A stretch of 64,000 nucleotides of DNA from Symbiodinium natans (GCA_905221605.1 CAJNDS010002127.1:78501-142500); one strand, 5' to 3'; positions 49,956 to 61,885 are shown, counted from the stretch's first letter. Numbers and translations: made by a program. The notes: generated from the letters alone by a model not told the origin.

Positions 49956-51792
49956 CTGCGTGGGGGGAGGCCGCGAGGCACAGGGAGTGTAGGGAGCTCA
50001 AGGGGGTTTCAGGGGTTTAGGGTTTAGGGTTTAGGGTTTAGGGTTTAGGGTTTAGGGTTTAGGGTTTAGGGCAACCCGTGATCCAAACGCCGGTTTAGTT
50101 GGCAATGGCCCACTCTACTTGCAGATGCCGCAAACTCACATGGTGAGTTCTCTAAACAGTGGTCCCTTTTTAGGTACCGTAAATATTAGGGGGCGCCTTA
50201 TGATAAGGACCCCGCAAGGGACCATATTTTCGAGAACTGCTCACCCCTAAACCCTAAACCCTAAACCCTAAACCCCAAAACTGGAATCAGGTAGGGCTCA
50301 CAGGGATCAGGAATTGAGAGCCTCTGCGGCTGCCTGAGGTTTACACAAATGACCTAAATTTAGGGTTCAGGGGTTAGGGTTTAGGGTTTAGGGTTTGGGG
50401 TTTAGGGTTTAGGGTTTAGGGTTGAACCCCACAATTCTCAAACCCCAAGCGCACAAAAAATAACGTAACAATGCTGCCTTTAAGGCCCAACCCCCCCCCC
50501 CCCCCCAAACCTCCAAATGCCCATCGTTTGTGGTTTTAGGCCCTAAGCACCCTTGCGGGTTTTTTGGGGACCGGAAGCCACAAAAAGACGGAAACTTCGG
50601 CCCTCTCAGCATGTCATACCGATGGCGTTCCTCCATTTTGTGGGGCTTCAGGCTTTGAATCCTAAGCACTAAGGGTGGGGAGCTAGGCTTGGGGGGGCTC
50701 CGCTTTGGTCTCTTCTAAACAGGGTTTAGGGTTCTTAGGGGGTTTGGGGGGGTTCAGGGGGTTTAGGGGGTTTAGGGGGGTTTAGGGGGTTTAGGTTTTA
50801 GGGTTTAGGGTTTAGGCTCAACCTGAAGTCCGTTGTCAAATGCCGGGTCAGGAGGGGGGTGGGGCTTTCGGGGTTGGTTGGTTTCAGTTTGGGTCTGGGG
50901 GCGTCCGGGCTGTGTGGTTTCGGGGTTTGGGGCCTAGGCGTTCGGGATTGAAGAGGTTTTGGGATTGAAGGCCCTAAACCCGAAAGCCTAAACCCTAACC
51001 CCGAATTCCCAAACCCCAAACACTAAACCCGAAACCCTAACCCCGAACCCATCAAGGAGGTGCACGTTCAAGAGGAGGAGGCTGCCCCCGCCTGGTGCTT
51101 GTTCCTTGGTCGGCAGACTGATTGCCCGAAACCCCAAACCCTTTAGGGTTTAGGGTTTAGTAGGGTTTAGTAGGGTTTAGTAGGGTTCAGTAGGGTTTAG
51201 TGGGGTTTAGTAGGGTTTAGTAGGGTTTAGTAGGGTTTAGTAGGGTTTAGTAGGGTGTAGTAGGGTTTAGTAGGGTTTAGGGGTTAGGGTTTAGGGTTTA
51301 GGGTTTAGGGTGAACTAATAACCCTGAACCTAAACCCGAAACCCTATACCCAAAAAACCCAAACCCTCAGGGCCTAAGGGTGCTGAGGCGCTGAAAGCCC
51401 TTAAAGCCTCCCCAGCTCAGATCAAAAGCCCTAAACCCTAAACCCCCTAAACCTCCGAAACCCTAACCCCTAAACGCGAAACCCTAAGCCCTAAACCTCA
51501 ACCCTTCAAACTGAGTTGCCCCCCTTCCACCCGACAAGCTGGGCCATCAAACAAATTCCCAGCCCACCTCCACGCAAAGAACACCAACGTAAGTGGGGAC
51601 CCGACACGAGTCCCTATAAACTCCCAAACCCTAAACCCCTAAATCCCTAAACCCCTGAAACCTCTAAAACCTCTAAACCCCTATACCCCTACACCCCAAA
51701 CCCCTAAACCCCTAAAACCTCTAAACCCCTAAACCCTAAACCCCTAAACCCCAAAAAACCTTAAACCCCTAAAACCCCGAAAACCCGCAAAC
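49956..51792. other. long intron-like stretch of the channel gene
   Basis: Holds a family F foldback (50142-50245), a 10-bp array (TAGTAGGGTT)n at about 51146-51285, C/G homopolymers, and an island at 51050-51130 open on both strands (plus KEVHVQEEEAAPAW, minus APGGGSLLLLNVHLL) that is not assigned. Confidence 0.45.
50142..50245. mobile_element. foldback element, family F
   Basis: Ends GGTGAGTTCTC and GAGAACTGCTCACC; inner GTGGTCCCTTTTT and AAGGGACCAT. Confidence 0.65.
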
Positions 51793-51852
51793 CGCGCCAG
51801 GGAGCTGGAGGAAGAATCGGCGCAGGCGGCATTGCAACCCGAATGGCAGACC
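51793..51852 (-). CDS. cation channel, C-linker exon
   Basis: Exactly 20 codons, starting GLPFGLQCRLRRFF. This is the conserved LP-x-x-L-x-x-R-(I/V)-R-x-(Y/F) segment of EAG/HCN/CNG C-linkers. The acceptor is GACCAG and the donor GGCGCG before GTTTGC. In phase with 52018-52062. The plus strand is also open, but the match to the C-linker settles the strand. Confidence 0.7.
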
Positions 51853-52017
51853 CTGGTCCTGGGGGGTCAGGCTCTTGAGGGGTAAAAGGAGGGACCCCTA
51901 CAAGGGACCCTTACTCTAATTCCCCTATATAACCCTTATATATACCTCATACAGTCCCTTAAGGCTCAGGGGGGGCTCAGGGGTTCAGGGGTGTTAGGGG
52001 CTCAAGGGTTTAGGGGC

Positions 52018-52062
52018 GTCCTTCATCATGTGATTCAGGTGGTGCATCCTCTTCCGGAACTC
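52018..52062 (-). CDS. cation channel, C-linker exon
   Basis: Exactly 15 codons: EFRKRMHHLNHMMKD, the C-linker A'-helix segment after S6. The acceptor is CTGGGAG and the donor GAC before GCCCCTAAACC (GC). In phase on both sides. Confidence 0.75.
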
Positions 52063-52164
52063 CTCCCAGCAAGCGCGGTTTAGGGTTTAGGGTTTAGGAT
52101 TTAGGGTGTTAGGGATTTAGGGTTTAGGGTTTTGGGATTTAGGGTTTAGGGCTTTTCGGATCTC

Positions 52165-52208
52165 CTGGCTCTCTTTGGTGATGTCCTTCACGATGCCGCC
52201 AACCTCGC
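52165..52208 (-). CDS. cation channel, post-S6 exon
   Basis: It reads GEVGGIVKDITKESQ, continuing AYII from the S6 exon exactly as in related channels (A-Y-I-I-G-x-V). The acceptor is CTGGGCAG and the donor GCCAG before GAGATC (GA). The 102-nt intron after it is mostly CCCTAAA-type repeats, and protein continuity across it is strong. Confidence 0.8.
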
Positions 52209-53011
52209 CTGCCCAGGGTCCAGGGGTTCAGTGTGTAGGGGCACTGTGTGCCCTGTAACCCAACAACGCCCAAGCCCTCAACCCGAAGTCTTCAACCCCA
52301 AGCCCTACCCTTCTACCCCTACACTGCACCCTAAAGCCGTGGTGTGGTGAACCGCTTCGATAAGGGTGCTTAGGGTTCAGGGTTTAGGAGCTTAGGGTCA
52401 ATGTGCCACCCTTGGAGGCAGGAGTTGGCTCAAAAAACTGCATGCCCGCGCGTGCGCGGAGGCTTTTCTTGTGTTCCCCGAAACGTGAAGAGACCCAGGC
52501 AAAGTCTCCCAATCCTGAACTTTTGAACCTTGCTCCTAAGCCAAACCAATCAGGAATTTCCGCTGTATTCAAAAGCCATGCTGGCTTTATTCGAAAGTTG
52601 TTCTAAGAAAAGCTGAGTAAACCCGAGCCCAGCGGAGTTCGCACTTCCTGGGGTTTCGCGCAAAGGATGCTACTTCGTACCCCTCGGGCGATGCTCTTGG
52701 GCTTGCACAGACTGCAGAAGAACCCTTTCGGGAATATGGGAACCCTAAACGCTAAACCCTTAACCTTAAACCCTAAACCCTAGACCCTAAACCCACAGAT
52801 GGACAGAACATTAGCAGCAGATCAAGATAGCACCCTGAAGGCCAAGCCTGAGGCCATCATCCTAAAACCCTTGAGCCCTAAAGTTTAGGGCTTAGGGTTT
52901 AGGGTTTCGGGTTTAGGGTTGCTGGGAGCATATCCCTTTTAAGGGTTATGTAGGGTGCCGAATTCCCCCCCCACTCCCTACTAGGAACCAGGGTGAACAG
53001 CGTTGGGGGGC

Positions 53012-53072
53012 CTATGATGTACGCCCAGCACAAGCCGGCGACGAGCAGCAAGGCAGCGAGAAAGGTGCGCTC
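53012..53072 (-). CDS. cation channel, S6 transmembrane exon
   Basis: A 61-nt exon reads ERTFLAALLLVAGLCWAYI, a hydrophobic S6 helix. The 5' edge (GTTGAG before GAGCGC) is chosen because it keeps frame with the pore exon. The donor ATAG before GCCCCC is a GC donor. Confidence 0.75.
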
Positions 53073-53323
53073 CTCAACGGAGACATGATGGCTGCAGGAT
53101 CTGGGGCTAACCAGCTTCCTTGGGGGTTTGGGGCTTTTGGCTTCTAGGGCTTGTGGGCTTCTAGGGCTCAGGGGGTGGAGCCTTTTGGGTGTTCTTTAAG
53201 GCATGGTCCGCTTCGATCTCAAAGAGGTTTAGGGTTTAGGACTTAGGCCCGAGTATACGCTTCCCCATACAAGCGAGTCCATATAGCAAACAAACACCAA
53301 AGCCCCGAGCCCGCAACCACTCT

Positions 53324-53450
53324 CTCTCTCTCTCTCTTCTATCCCCTCCCCTCCCCCTCCCCCCTCCCCCTCCCCCTCCCCCTCCCTCTACCCCTCTCCT
53401 CTCCCCCTCCCTCGCCCTCTCCCCACCCCTCCCCTCCTCGCCTCTCCTTC
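53324..53450 (+). repeat. CT-rich microsatellite
   Basis: (TC)n followed by CCCCTCC-type units, within the intron between the pore and S6 exons. Confidence 0.9.
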
Positions 53451-53528
53451 AGAAGTCACTTCAAAGCTCCCGCGCGAACAGCAAACCCTACACCCCCCAA
53501 CGCTTGGCCGTAACCGCAAAGGAGGCGC

Positions 53529-53614
53529 AAGGATGTTCTGAGGAGAAATGTCACCATAGCCCACCGAGGTGAGAGTGTAGGTGCAGAAGTAGAAGGCGGC
53601 AATCTGAAGCGGGT
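53529..53614 (-). CDS. cation channel, pore exon (GYGD filter)
   Basis: It reads PLQIAAFYFCTYTLTSVGYG then DISPQNIL: pore helix and the T-x-G-Y-G-D potassium selectivity filter. The acceptor is ACCCCCAG and the donor CCTT before GCGCC (GC). This exon identifies the gene as a six-transmembrane, potassium-type channel. EAG- or CNG-like subfamily is inferred from the S6/C-linker sequence. Confidence 0.85.
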
Positions 53615-54004
53615 CTGGGGGTTTCGGAGTTAGGGTTTAGCGTACAGGGATTGGGGTTTAAGGTTTAAGGCTTGGGGTTTGCGGTTTGGGTTTTGGGGTC
53701 TGGAGCTCAAGCGGTTCAAGAGACGGGGGGGGGGGGGGGGGGAGGGCAGGGCTTCAGCCTAGGGCACGGAGTTCGCGGGGACGGGGGGTTCTTGGAGGTC
53801 CCTTTTTTGGCCCTCCCCTGAGGGTTCCTGTTTCGGAGGCTTTGATGTTCAGTCCCACAGCAGCCAAGCATCCTAACTTGGGAATTGGGCATCCCCTATC
53901 ATCGCTTAAAGGGTTCCATAGAACCCTAGACCCTAGACCCTAAACCCTAAACCCTAAACCCTAAACCCTACAAACCCCAAACTCCAAACCCTAAACCCTA
54001 AATC

Positions 54005-54058
54005 CCCGAGTCAAGCTGCGTAGACTCGGGATGGGGACTCTCGCGTCCGGATGCCTTG
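54005..54058 (-). CDS. cation channel, candidate turret exon
   Basis: The acceptor CCACCCCGCAG is good; the donor TCGGG before GATTTAGG is GA-type. It links in phase upstream (55172-55186) and downstream (pore exon). The turret is poorly conserved, so identity rests on phase and splice sites. Confidence 0.45.
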
Positions 54059-54070
54059 CTGCGGGGTGGG

Positions 54071-54153
54071 GGTTTAGGGTTTAGGGTTTAGGGTTTAGGG
54101 TTTAGGGTTTAGGGTTTAGGGTTTAGGGTTTAGGGTTTAGGGTTTAGGGTTTA
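54071..54153 (+). repeat. (TTTAGGG)n array
   Basis: Twelve units directly upstream (gene direction) of the exon at 54005-54058. Confidence 0.95.
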
Positions 54154-54288
54154 GGGCTGAGGGCTTAGGGCTTAGGGCTTAGGGTTTAGGATTTTCGGTT
54201 GACGCTTTTAGGGTTTAGGGCTTAGGGTTGAGGGTTGAGGGCTTAGGGTTTGGGGTTCAGGGTTTAGGCCTCATGATCATGAATGTTC

Positions 54289-54735
54289 TCACACATCAAC
54301 CTCAAGAGCACGCACTGACGGACCGGAGTCAGCACTGACAGAACAAATCGTGCCTGTAGCATGAAGGCTCTTGTGCTTGTAGTACAGGGGCACTCTTACA
54401 GAGCCATCAGGGCTAGTGAGATGCGGGACAAGGCCCTCATCGTGGATGATGTTCCATCCTTGCCTCAACAGCTTGCCAACGCTGAAGAGGGGCTGAGTGA
54501 CGCTGCTCACAAGCCAGCGCTCTCTGAAGCAGACATCGCCGATCTGCAATGTTGCTGTGCGCATCGCGGACCCTTGGATTGGGTGGCCTTGTGCGTCTCG
54601 GAAACTATCGTTGCTCGCATCGGAGGCTGTGCCGACTGAGGCCCAACTCAAAGGTAAGCAGGAAGCATCGGAACCGGAATCCACCACAACTTGGATGTCC
54701 TGACCACTGGGCGTGGCCTGGTCATCCCATTGCAC
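54289..54735 (-). pseudogene. retrotransposon protease fragment
   Basis: A 148-codon frame with IQVVVDSGSDASCLPLSW (retropepsin D-S-G) and later VTQPLFSVGKLLRQGWNI, typical of LTR-element aspartic proteases. It opens after an in-frame stop with no good start. Upstream bases 54737-54800 look coding in another frame (HDRENEELCNG), which implies a frameshift. A family B foldback begins at 54799, and CCCTAAA repeats follow the stop. It sits in the channel gene's intron and differs from the protease of the copia element at 1-4873. Confidence 0.75.
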
Positions 54736-54798
54736 AGCTCCTCATTCTCGCGATCATGGTCATACGAACCATGATCAACGACAGAATGCTCATGCTTG

Positions 54799-54900
54799 TC
54801 TAGACCCAAGAGTAGCCCAGGAATCAATAGGGGGTGCTCTTCTTGCTTTGAGCGAAACTAAACCCGAAAAAACAATGAAATTAAGGGCCTACTCTCCTAG
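54799..54900. mobile_element. foldback element, family B
   Basis: Ends TCTAGACCCAAGAGTAGCCC and GGGCCTACTCTCCTAG. It abuts the retrotransposon protease fragment. Confidence 0.75.
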
Positions 54901-55171
54901 TCGTAGTCATAAGAGCAAAACGCTGCATCCATGCATACCCGGTTTAGGGCTTAGGGGGTTTTAGGGTTTAGGGGTTTAGGGGTTTAGGGGTTTAGGGGTT
55001 TAGGGGTTGAGGGGTTGAGGGTGTAGGGCACCGCTGTCTTGCAAAGAAAAGGAAATAGGGCTTAGGCAAGGGAAATACCACCAGGAGTCCCTCGGAAGAG
55101 GCGTAGGGGGTCCGGGGTTAGGGTTTAGGGTTCAGGTTCCTATGAATCGAGTATATCTGAGGTGCACTCAC

Positions 55172-55186
55172 CACGAGAGCAGGTCG
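55172..55186 (-). CDS. cation channel, candidate 15-nt microexon
   Basis: It lies between CTGCTTGCAG and GTGAGTGC, both consensus sites. In phase with the exons on each side. Too short to identify by content. Confidence 0.4.
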
Positions 55187-55266
55187 CTGCAAGCAGTTCC
55201 CCTACACCCTACACCCTACACCCTAAACCCCGAAACCCCTAAACCCTAAACCCTCATGAGAGTTAC

Positions 55267-55297
55267 CCGCATCCGTGTCGACCATGCTCCCGGTGTG
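55267..55297 (-). CDS. cation channel, candidate turret exon
   Basis: The acceptor is GGCCACAG and the donor GCGG before GTAACTC. The frame HTGSMVDTDA continues in phase from 55841. Confidence 0.45.
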
Positions 55298-55354
55298 CTG
55301 TGGCCTCAAGGGGCCTTCAGCATTAGAATAAGGTGTTGGCAGTTGTTTTTGTAC

Positions 55355-55475
55355 AATTCTAGGCTGCCCAGTAACCTAGGCTTAAAAAGGGTGCCCTTTT
55401 TTGCTTAAAGGGGTTTATAAGGGAACCTAAACCCCCAAAAAAGGGAATAAGGGTACTACTGGGCATCCTAGAATT
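55355..55475. mobile_element. foldback element, family A
   Basis: Arms AATTCTAGGCTGCCCAGTA and TACTGGGCATCCTAGAATT; inner GGGTGCCCTTTTTTG and CAAAAAAGGGAATAAGGG. Confidence 0.8.
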
Positions 55476-55840
55476 CTATAGGAACCACAACGAAGAACTG
55501 TTGGTAACTTTAGGGGCCAGAATAACTTGAACAAGGTTTTTGGGAGTTAGTACTGTATAGTAGAATTACATTATTCCGATCCCTAGCATCAGAGTCACAG
55601 TAAGGGTTTAATTCACATAACCCTAAACCCTAAACCCTAAACCCTAAACCCTAAACCCTATATTGGAGAGTTACAGTAAGGGTTTAATTCCCAGGGAAAA
55701 CCTCCTAAAGCCCAAAGCCCTCAACCCTCTGCGTTTAGGGTTTAGGGTTTAGGGTTTAGGGCTTAGGGTTTAGGGTTTAGGGTTTAGGGCTAGGGTTTAG
55801 GGCTACGGCTTGGAATCCCAAGGAGCTCCATCCTCGTAAC

Positions 55841-55913
55841 TTCCGAGCTGCCGAACTCTGCGTCGGCGCTCTCGATCGAATCAATCCACTGCGGATATGT
55901 GGTGTCCACCAGC
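55841..55913 (-). CDS. cation channel, turret exon
   Basis: It reads LVDTTYPQWIDSIESADAEF then GSSE, a protein-like extracellular loop after S5. The acceptor is CATGAG and the donor is GGAA before GTTACG. Bases on both sides stay open, so edges may be longer. Confidence 0.55.
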
Positions 55914-56603
55914 CTCATGCTCAGGCTTCTTAGGGTGTGTAGGGTTTAGGGTTTTTTAGGGTTTAGGGCTGAGGCCTTGGTCCATTACTTTGGGATGAGG
56001 GGTTTAGTGCTGAGGGTGTAGGGTGAGCCTAAGCCATAAAGGCAACAAACAGTGAACCCCGACATTCCAAGCACCCTGACAACAGTCACTGACAGCTTTT
56101 CCTGGGCGTTTTGGTAAGGGTCTTAGTCTTAGTCTTAGGGTTTCCGCAGTTTCGGAGTTTAAGGACTTTTGGGGGTGGGGGGGGGGGGTCAGATCCTGGG
56201 CTCTCACTCCCTCAGCCCCAACCTTCGAGGGGTTGAGGGCTTGCAGCAAACCCCTGAAATCCTAAGCCCCGAAACCCTAAACCTCCCAAGCCCCTCAGCC
56301 CCAGACCCCTGATAAACCCCTAAACCCTGGGGTGTATGGCTCGGATTCGATTGGGGTTTTGGGAACTTCACACCGAAACACCCTAAGCGTACAAGGTGCA
56401 GTCCGACACGGGTGTCAGGTTGGGTGATGGTTTCGGGGCTTAGAGTTTAGGGTTTGAGGTTTGGGGTTTGCGGTTTAGGGTTTAGCCAAGGGGTTGCGGG
56501 CTTGCAGCAAACCCCTAAACCCTAAACTTAGCCCTAAACTCTAAACCTCATAAACCCCTCAGCCCGAAACCGCTACAACCCCTGAACTAAGCGTACAAGG
56601 TGC

Positions 56604-56649
56604 AGCAGCGTCATCGACCACAGGCACGCCAACCAGTGGCACATGAGGC
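56604..56649 (-). CDS. cation channel, S5 exon
   Basis: The acceptor TTTTTCTGCAG is excellent. It reads LMCHWLACLWSMTLL, the H-W-x-A-C-x-W signature of S5 in EAG/CNG-type channels. A GC donor (CTGCT before GCACC) keeps phase with the turret exon; a GT donor at 56597 is the alternative. In phase with 57753-57811. Confidence 0.7.
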
Positions 56650-57752
<1,103 letters not shown>

Positions 57753-57811
57753 CTAGAACCACCAGAAAGCGACACAGCGCCATCTGCTGGTAGGGGATGG
57801 ACATGGGCACC
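57753..57811 (-). CDS. cation channel, S4-S5 linker and start of S5
   Basis: The acceptor is ACACCCCAG. It reads VPMSIPYQQMALCRFLVVL; the donor CTAG before GCACC is GC-type. CTAG plus GC joins in phase to the S5 exon to give a continuous hydrophobic helix. Confidence 0.7.
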
Positions 57812-58176
57812 CTGGGGTGTGCGCTAGGGCCGCTAGGGCGGTTTCGGGTTTAGGGTTTAGGGTTTTAGGGTTTAGGGTTTAGGGTCTAGGGTGTCCGTCT
57901 GCAAGGGGTGGAAACTGCGGGGTGGTAATAGGGGTGTTTCGGGCTTTGGAGGGTTTGAGTTTGGAGGGGTTCAGGATGTAAGGGGGCTTGAGGTTTCGGC
58001 GGTTCGGATTTCGGGGGGGGGGGAGGGGGAGGGGGATGGTTTGCTATGTGCACCTGTACGCCGCTCTAAAGCGAGGCCACCCGCCCCAAAGCCTCAAACC
58101 CTGAAGCCCCAAATTCCACAATTTGGGATCCCTAAACCCTAAACCCCAAACCCCAAACCCTAAAGCTTCTTAAGGC

Positions 58177-58208
58177 ATCTGCAGGGTTTGCATCTGGGCT
58201 TCGGTGGC
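58177..58208 (-). CDS. cation channel, candidate S4-S5 linker exon
   Basis: The acceptor is GTCTGGTCAG and the donor GCAGAT before GCCTTA (GC). The frame ATEAQMQTLQM joins in phase with 57811. Confidence 0.5.
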
Positions 58209-58258
58209 CTGACCAGACACCAAGGAAACCTAAAGCGCCCGGGCTGCCCTGTTTGCTG

Positions 58259-58390
58259 TAGGGTTTAGGGTTTAGGGTTTAGGGTTTAGGGTTTAGGGTT
58301 TAGGGTTTAGGGTTTAGGGTTTGGGGTTTGGGGTTTGGGGTTTAGGGTCTAGGGTCTAGGGTTTAGGGTTTAGGGTTTAGGGTTTAGGGA
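58259..58390 (+). repeat. TTTAGGG / TTTGGGG array
   Basis: TTTAGGG units with an internal TTTGGGG block and two TCTAGGG units. Confidence 0.9.
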
Positions 58391-58686
58391 ACGAAGACAG
58401 CGAGGTAGACACTACTACAGTGCATGCGCGCTCACTGCAAGCTCCCCTTTCCAAAAAGTTGGTTAAGCTTGACCAACCTGAACTTTGCCAACAAACCAAC
58501 AGATTTGGGACTAGGGTTTAGGGTTTAGGGTTTAGGGTTAAATTCGTGTGCCCAGACTGCCTTTGTAATTGTGACAGAACTCCCCATCAAAGGAACTCTT
58601 CAGACCCTAAACCCTCAACCTTGTTCGAACGTTGCCCTCAGGGCTCAGGGTTCAGGGTTCAGGTTCCAGGGTGGGTCTGCGGGTTA

Positions 58687-58815
58687 AGGTTTAGGGTTTA
58701 GGGTTTAGGGTTTAGGGTTTAGGGTTTAGGGTTTAGGGTTTAGGGTTTAGGGTTTAGGGTTTAGGGTTTAGGGTTTAGGGTTTAGGGTTTAGGGTTTAAG
58801 TTTAGGGTTTAGGGT
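58687..58815 (+). repeat. (TTTAGGG)n array
   Basis: About eighteen units, on the donor side of the S4 exon in gene direction. This is the reverse of the usual orientation. Confidence 0.95.
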
Positions 58816-58820
58816 TGAGG

Positions 58821-58895
58821 CTGCTCTCCAAGGCAGGCTGCTCCATGTCCTGAACCGCGCGCGAGGTTTTCGCCAGCCGCAGGAGCTTCCTTCGG
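58821..58895 (-). CDS. cation channel, S4 voltage-sensor exon (candidate)
   Basis: The acceptor is TTGGCCCAG. The frame starts RRKLLRLAKTSRAVQDM, with basic residues about every third position, as at the end of S4. The 3' edge is uncertain (GT at GCG before GTTCAGG, or later). Confidence 0.55.
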
Positions 58896-59157
58896 CTGGG
58901 CCAAACCCCTAAGCCCATGGGTTCCACTACTACCCCCCTCTATACTACCGGGTTTAGGGTTTAGGGTTTGGGGTTTAGGGTTTAGGGTTCCCCTACTACC
59001 CCCCCTCCATACTACCCCTCCTAGGTTCCCCCCTGAATTAAGGCTATCTGGGGATAACTAAGCCCTGATTCAGGTCGTTGAAGGGGGGGTGTGGAGAGGG
59101 GGGGGGGGGGGGTAGGGCGCTGCGAGTGAACCCCTGACACTCCCAAGTACACCCACC

Positions 59158-59241
59158 CCCTAAACCCTAAACCCTAAACCCTAAACCCTAAACCCTAAAC
59201 CCTAAACCCTAAACCCTAAACCCTAAACCCTAAACCCTAAA
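59158..59241 (-). repeat. (CCCTAAA)n array
   Basis: Twelve units. Confidence 0.95.
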
Positions 59242-59351
59242 CCTACTTCTTGCAGCCCGGAAAGTTATAGGTTCTAGGATTCTTAAGGAAAAGGGTTTCA
59301 TGGGTGGTAAGGTGCCTAGGAAATTCAGAGAAGCTTAGGGACACTAGGGAG

Positions 59352-59480
59352 TAGTGGGGTTTAGGGTTTAGGGTTTGGGGTTTGGGGTTTAGGGTTTAGG
59401 GTTTAGGGTTTAGGGTTTAGGGTTTAGGGTTTAGGGTTTAGGGTTTAGGGTTTAGGGTTTAGGGTTTAGGGTTTAGGGTT
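59352..59480 (+). repeat. (TTTAGGG)n array
   Basis: About eighteen units, inverted relative to 59158-59241 across a 110-bp spacer. Confidence 0.95.
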
Positions 59481-59751
59481 AGAGTATTAAGGAACCTTGG
59501 GTTGCATGCCCCGCTACCCTGCCTTGGGCACCCAATAATCTTCAGGGCGGTTTTGTAGGTGTGGGACGCCCCGGAAGCCTAGTCCACCAAGGGTTTAGGG
59601 TTTAGGGTTTAGGGTTTAGGGTTTAGGGTTTAGGGTTTAGGGTTTAGGCTTTAGGGTTTAGGGTTTGGGGTTTAGTTCAGTCCCCAATCACCCCTGAAAT
59701 CCGAACCCTTGAAGCCCAAAATGTCTCAAAATCTCCACACACGTCAGACTT

Positions 59752-59843
59752 GCCTAAGCCCTAAGCCCTAAGCCCTAAGCCCTAAGCCCTAAGCCCTAAG
59801 CCCTAAGCCCTAAGCCCTAAGCCCTAAGCCCTAAACCCTAAAC
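59752..59843 (-). repeat. (CCCTAAG)n variant array
   Basis: About eleven CCCTAAG units, then two CCCTAAA units that lead straight into the exon donor at 59844. Confidence 0.9.
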
Positions 59844-59867
59844 CGTCAGGGTGTATTTGTTCAGCTG
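59844..59867 (-). CDS. candidate 24-nt exon
   Basis: It reads QLNKYTLT between TGCCTCGTCAG and GTTTAGGG; the donor is repeat-derived. Possibly the channel N-terminal half. Short. Confidence 0.4.
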
Positions 59868-60004
59868 CTGACGAGGCACAGCAACCTCAGAGCCTGATGA
59901 GGGTTTAGGGTTTAGGGTTCAGGATTTAAGGTTAAGGGGTTTAGCTAGGGTTTAGGCTTGAAGGTTTACGGTCTTGGGGGGTTCGCGAAATTAGGATTGT
60001 AGTC

Positions 60005-60447
<443 letters not shown>

Positions 60448-60660
60448 TCTTTTGTTGCGGGGGGGAGGGGGATGTGCTTGATGGAAAGGCTTCAAGATTA
60501 AGGGCTCACAGGGCTTTTGATCTCTAGGGTTCATGAGGTTTCCTGGCTTCAGGCTTCAAAGTTGAGGGTCAAGGTCCTTGGGGCCAAATGAACCCTAAAA
60601 TTGTGGTCATATATGGGTTTAGGGTTTAGGGTTTCGGGTTTAGGCTATACGACGATAATG

Positions 60661-60774
60661 CCTAGACTCAAGAGAGTAGCCTATGAACAACAAGGGCGCG
60701 CCTTTTTGGTTGAAAGGCTTATGAGGGAACCCAAACCGCAAAAAAAGGGAAGAAAGGCCTACTCTGGGTCCTAG
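60661..60774. mobile_element. foldback element, family B
   Basis: Ends CCTAGACTCAAGAGAGTAGCC and GGCCTACTCTGGGTCCTAG. Inner GCGCCTTTTTGGTTGAAAGG and CAAAAAAAGGGAAGAAAGG. Confidence 0.75.
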
Positions 60775-61198
60775 ATTACGCAAAATTTCTAAGCTCTCAA
60801 CTGTAGAAAAAACCTTAACTCATGAACCGGGAAGCGAACCACGCGAGGGCTTCCCGAGAATAGAGGGGTCCCCCCCTTGTGAAGGGGATCCTTATATGGG
60901 GATTCTGTTGCATACGCCCTCAAAACCAAACCCTTGACACCCCGAAGTACTATCCCAATTCCTTGCACCATTACTTTGAGGTTCAGGGCACTTAGTAAGC
61001 CATTGTAAGTGCAGTTATAACTCACACATAAGCCCCTTGAGTACCCCAATAGGGTTAAAATTGGGTTATATAAGTACAGTTCTAACTGGGTTACTAAGTA
61101 CCATAGAGTTCTTAAGGGAGGCAGGGTCCCAGCTTAGGGAGCCTTAGGGGAGGAGTGGGGAGTTTAGGGAACCTGGGTTTACGTACCCCCCTTGAACC

Positions 61199-61305
61199 CT
61201 TGGGTTTAGGGTTTAGGGTTTAGGGTTTAGGGTTTAGGGTTTAGGGTTTAGGGTTTAGGGTTTAGGGTTTAGGGTTTAGGGTTTAGGGTTTAGGGTTTAG
61301 GGTTT
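61199..61305 (+). repeat. (TTTAGGG)n array
   Basis: Fifteen units. Confidence 0.95.
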
Positions 61306-61546
61306 GAACCCCCCTCCCTTACGAACCCATAAGAAAGGCTCTAGCCCGGAGATGTAGGGTTTAGGGTTTCGTGGGGTCTCACAACCCTGCAGACCCCGAA
61401 GGCCTAACGAAGAGGCCCCAAACCCAGAAAGAACAAACACGACACACAAAGCAAAACCCTAAACCCTAAACCCTAAACCCTAAACCCTAAACCCTAAACC
61501 CTGAACCCTAAAAGACTCCCTAGACCTGAAACCCTAAACCCTAAAC

Positions 61547-61617
61547 CTGTTGCACACATCGTCTGGCTGCCCCCTAGGGACGCGCAAGACTTTGATGGTC
61601 GTCAATTCCCTGAGCTC
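61547..61617 (-). CDS. candidate exon with repeat-made donor
   Basis: The acceptor GTTCGCCTGCAG and the donor CAACAG before GTTTAGGG both match consensus. The 71-nt frame reads ELRELTTIKVLRVPRGQPDD then VCN. Perhaps the N-terminal part of the channel protein; not recognised. Confidence 0.65.
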
Positions 61618-61885
61618 CTGCAGGCGAACAGCGTGGCAAATTCTCATAAGGGTTTAGGGCTTAGGGTTTAGGGTTTAGGGTTTAGGGTGCAGGGTTCAGA
61701 TAGGTTTAGGGGTTGGGGTGTAGGGTTCAGATAACACGGCGCAAGATGTTGTTTTACGTCCTTGTTCGAAGGAAACCCGAAATACGCAGGCCCCACAACC
61801 CCCCTTTCTGTTTTTAACCCTGAACCCTGAACCCTAAACCCTAAACCCTAAACCCTAAACCCTAAACCCTAAACCCTAAACCGCT

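Larger units (their letters stand above)
60447..61546. other. intron-like stretch without a supported gene
   Basis: Family B element at 60661-60774. Minus frame 60789-61049 is open but unrecognised. An inverted pair lies around 61035-61120 (AGTACCCCAATAGGG / ACTAAGTAC). TTTAGGG array at 61199-61305. Confidence 0.45.

Noticed and set aside
50798-51130. Channel C-linker continuation at 51050-51130
   Set aside because: Both strands are open and neither reading resembles the expected C-linker or cyclic-nucleotide-binding sequence.
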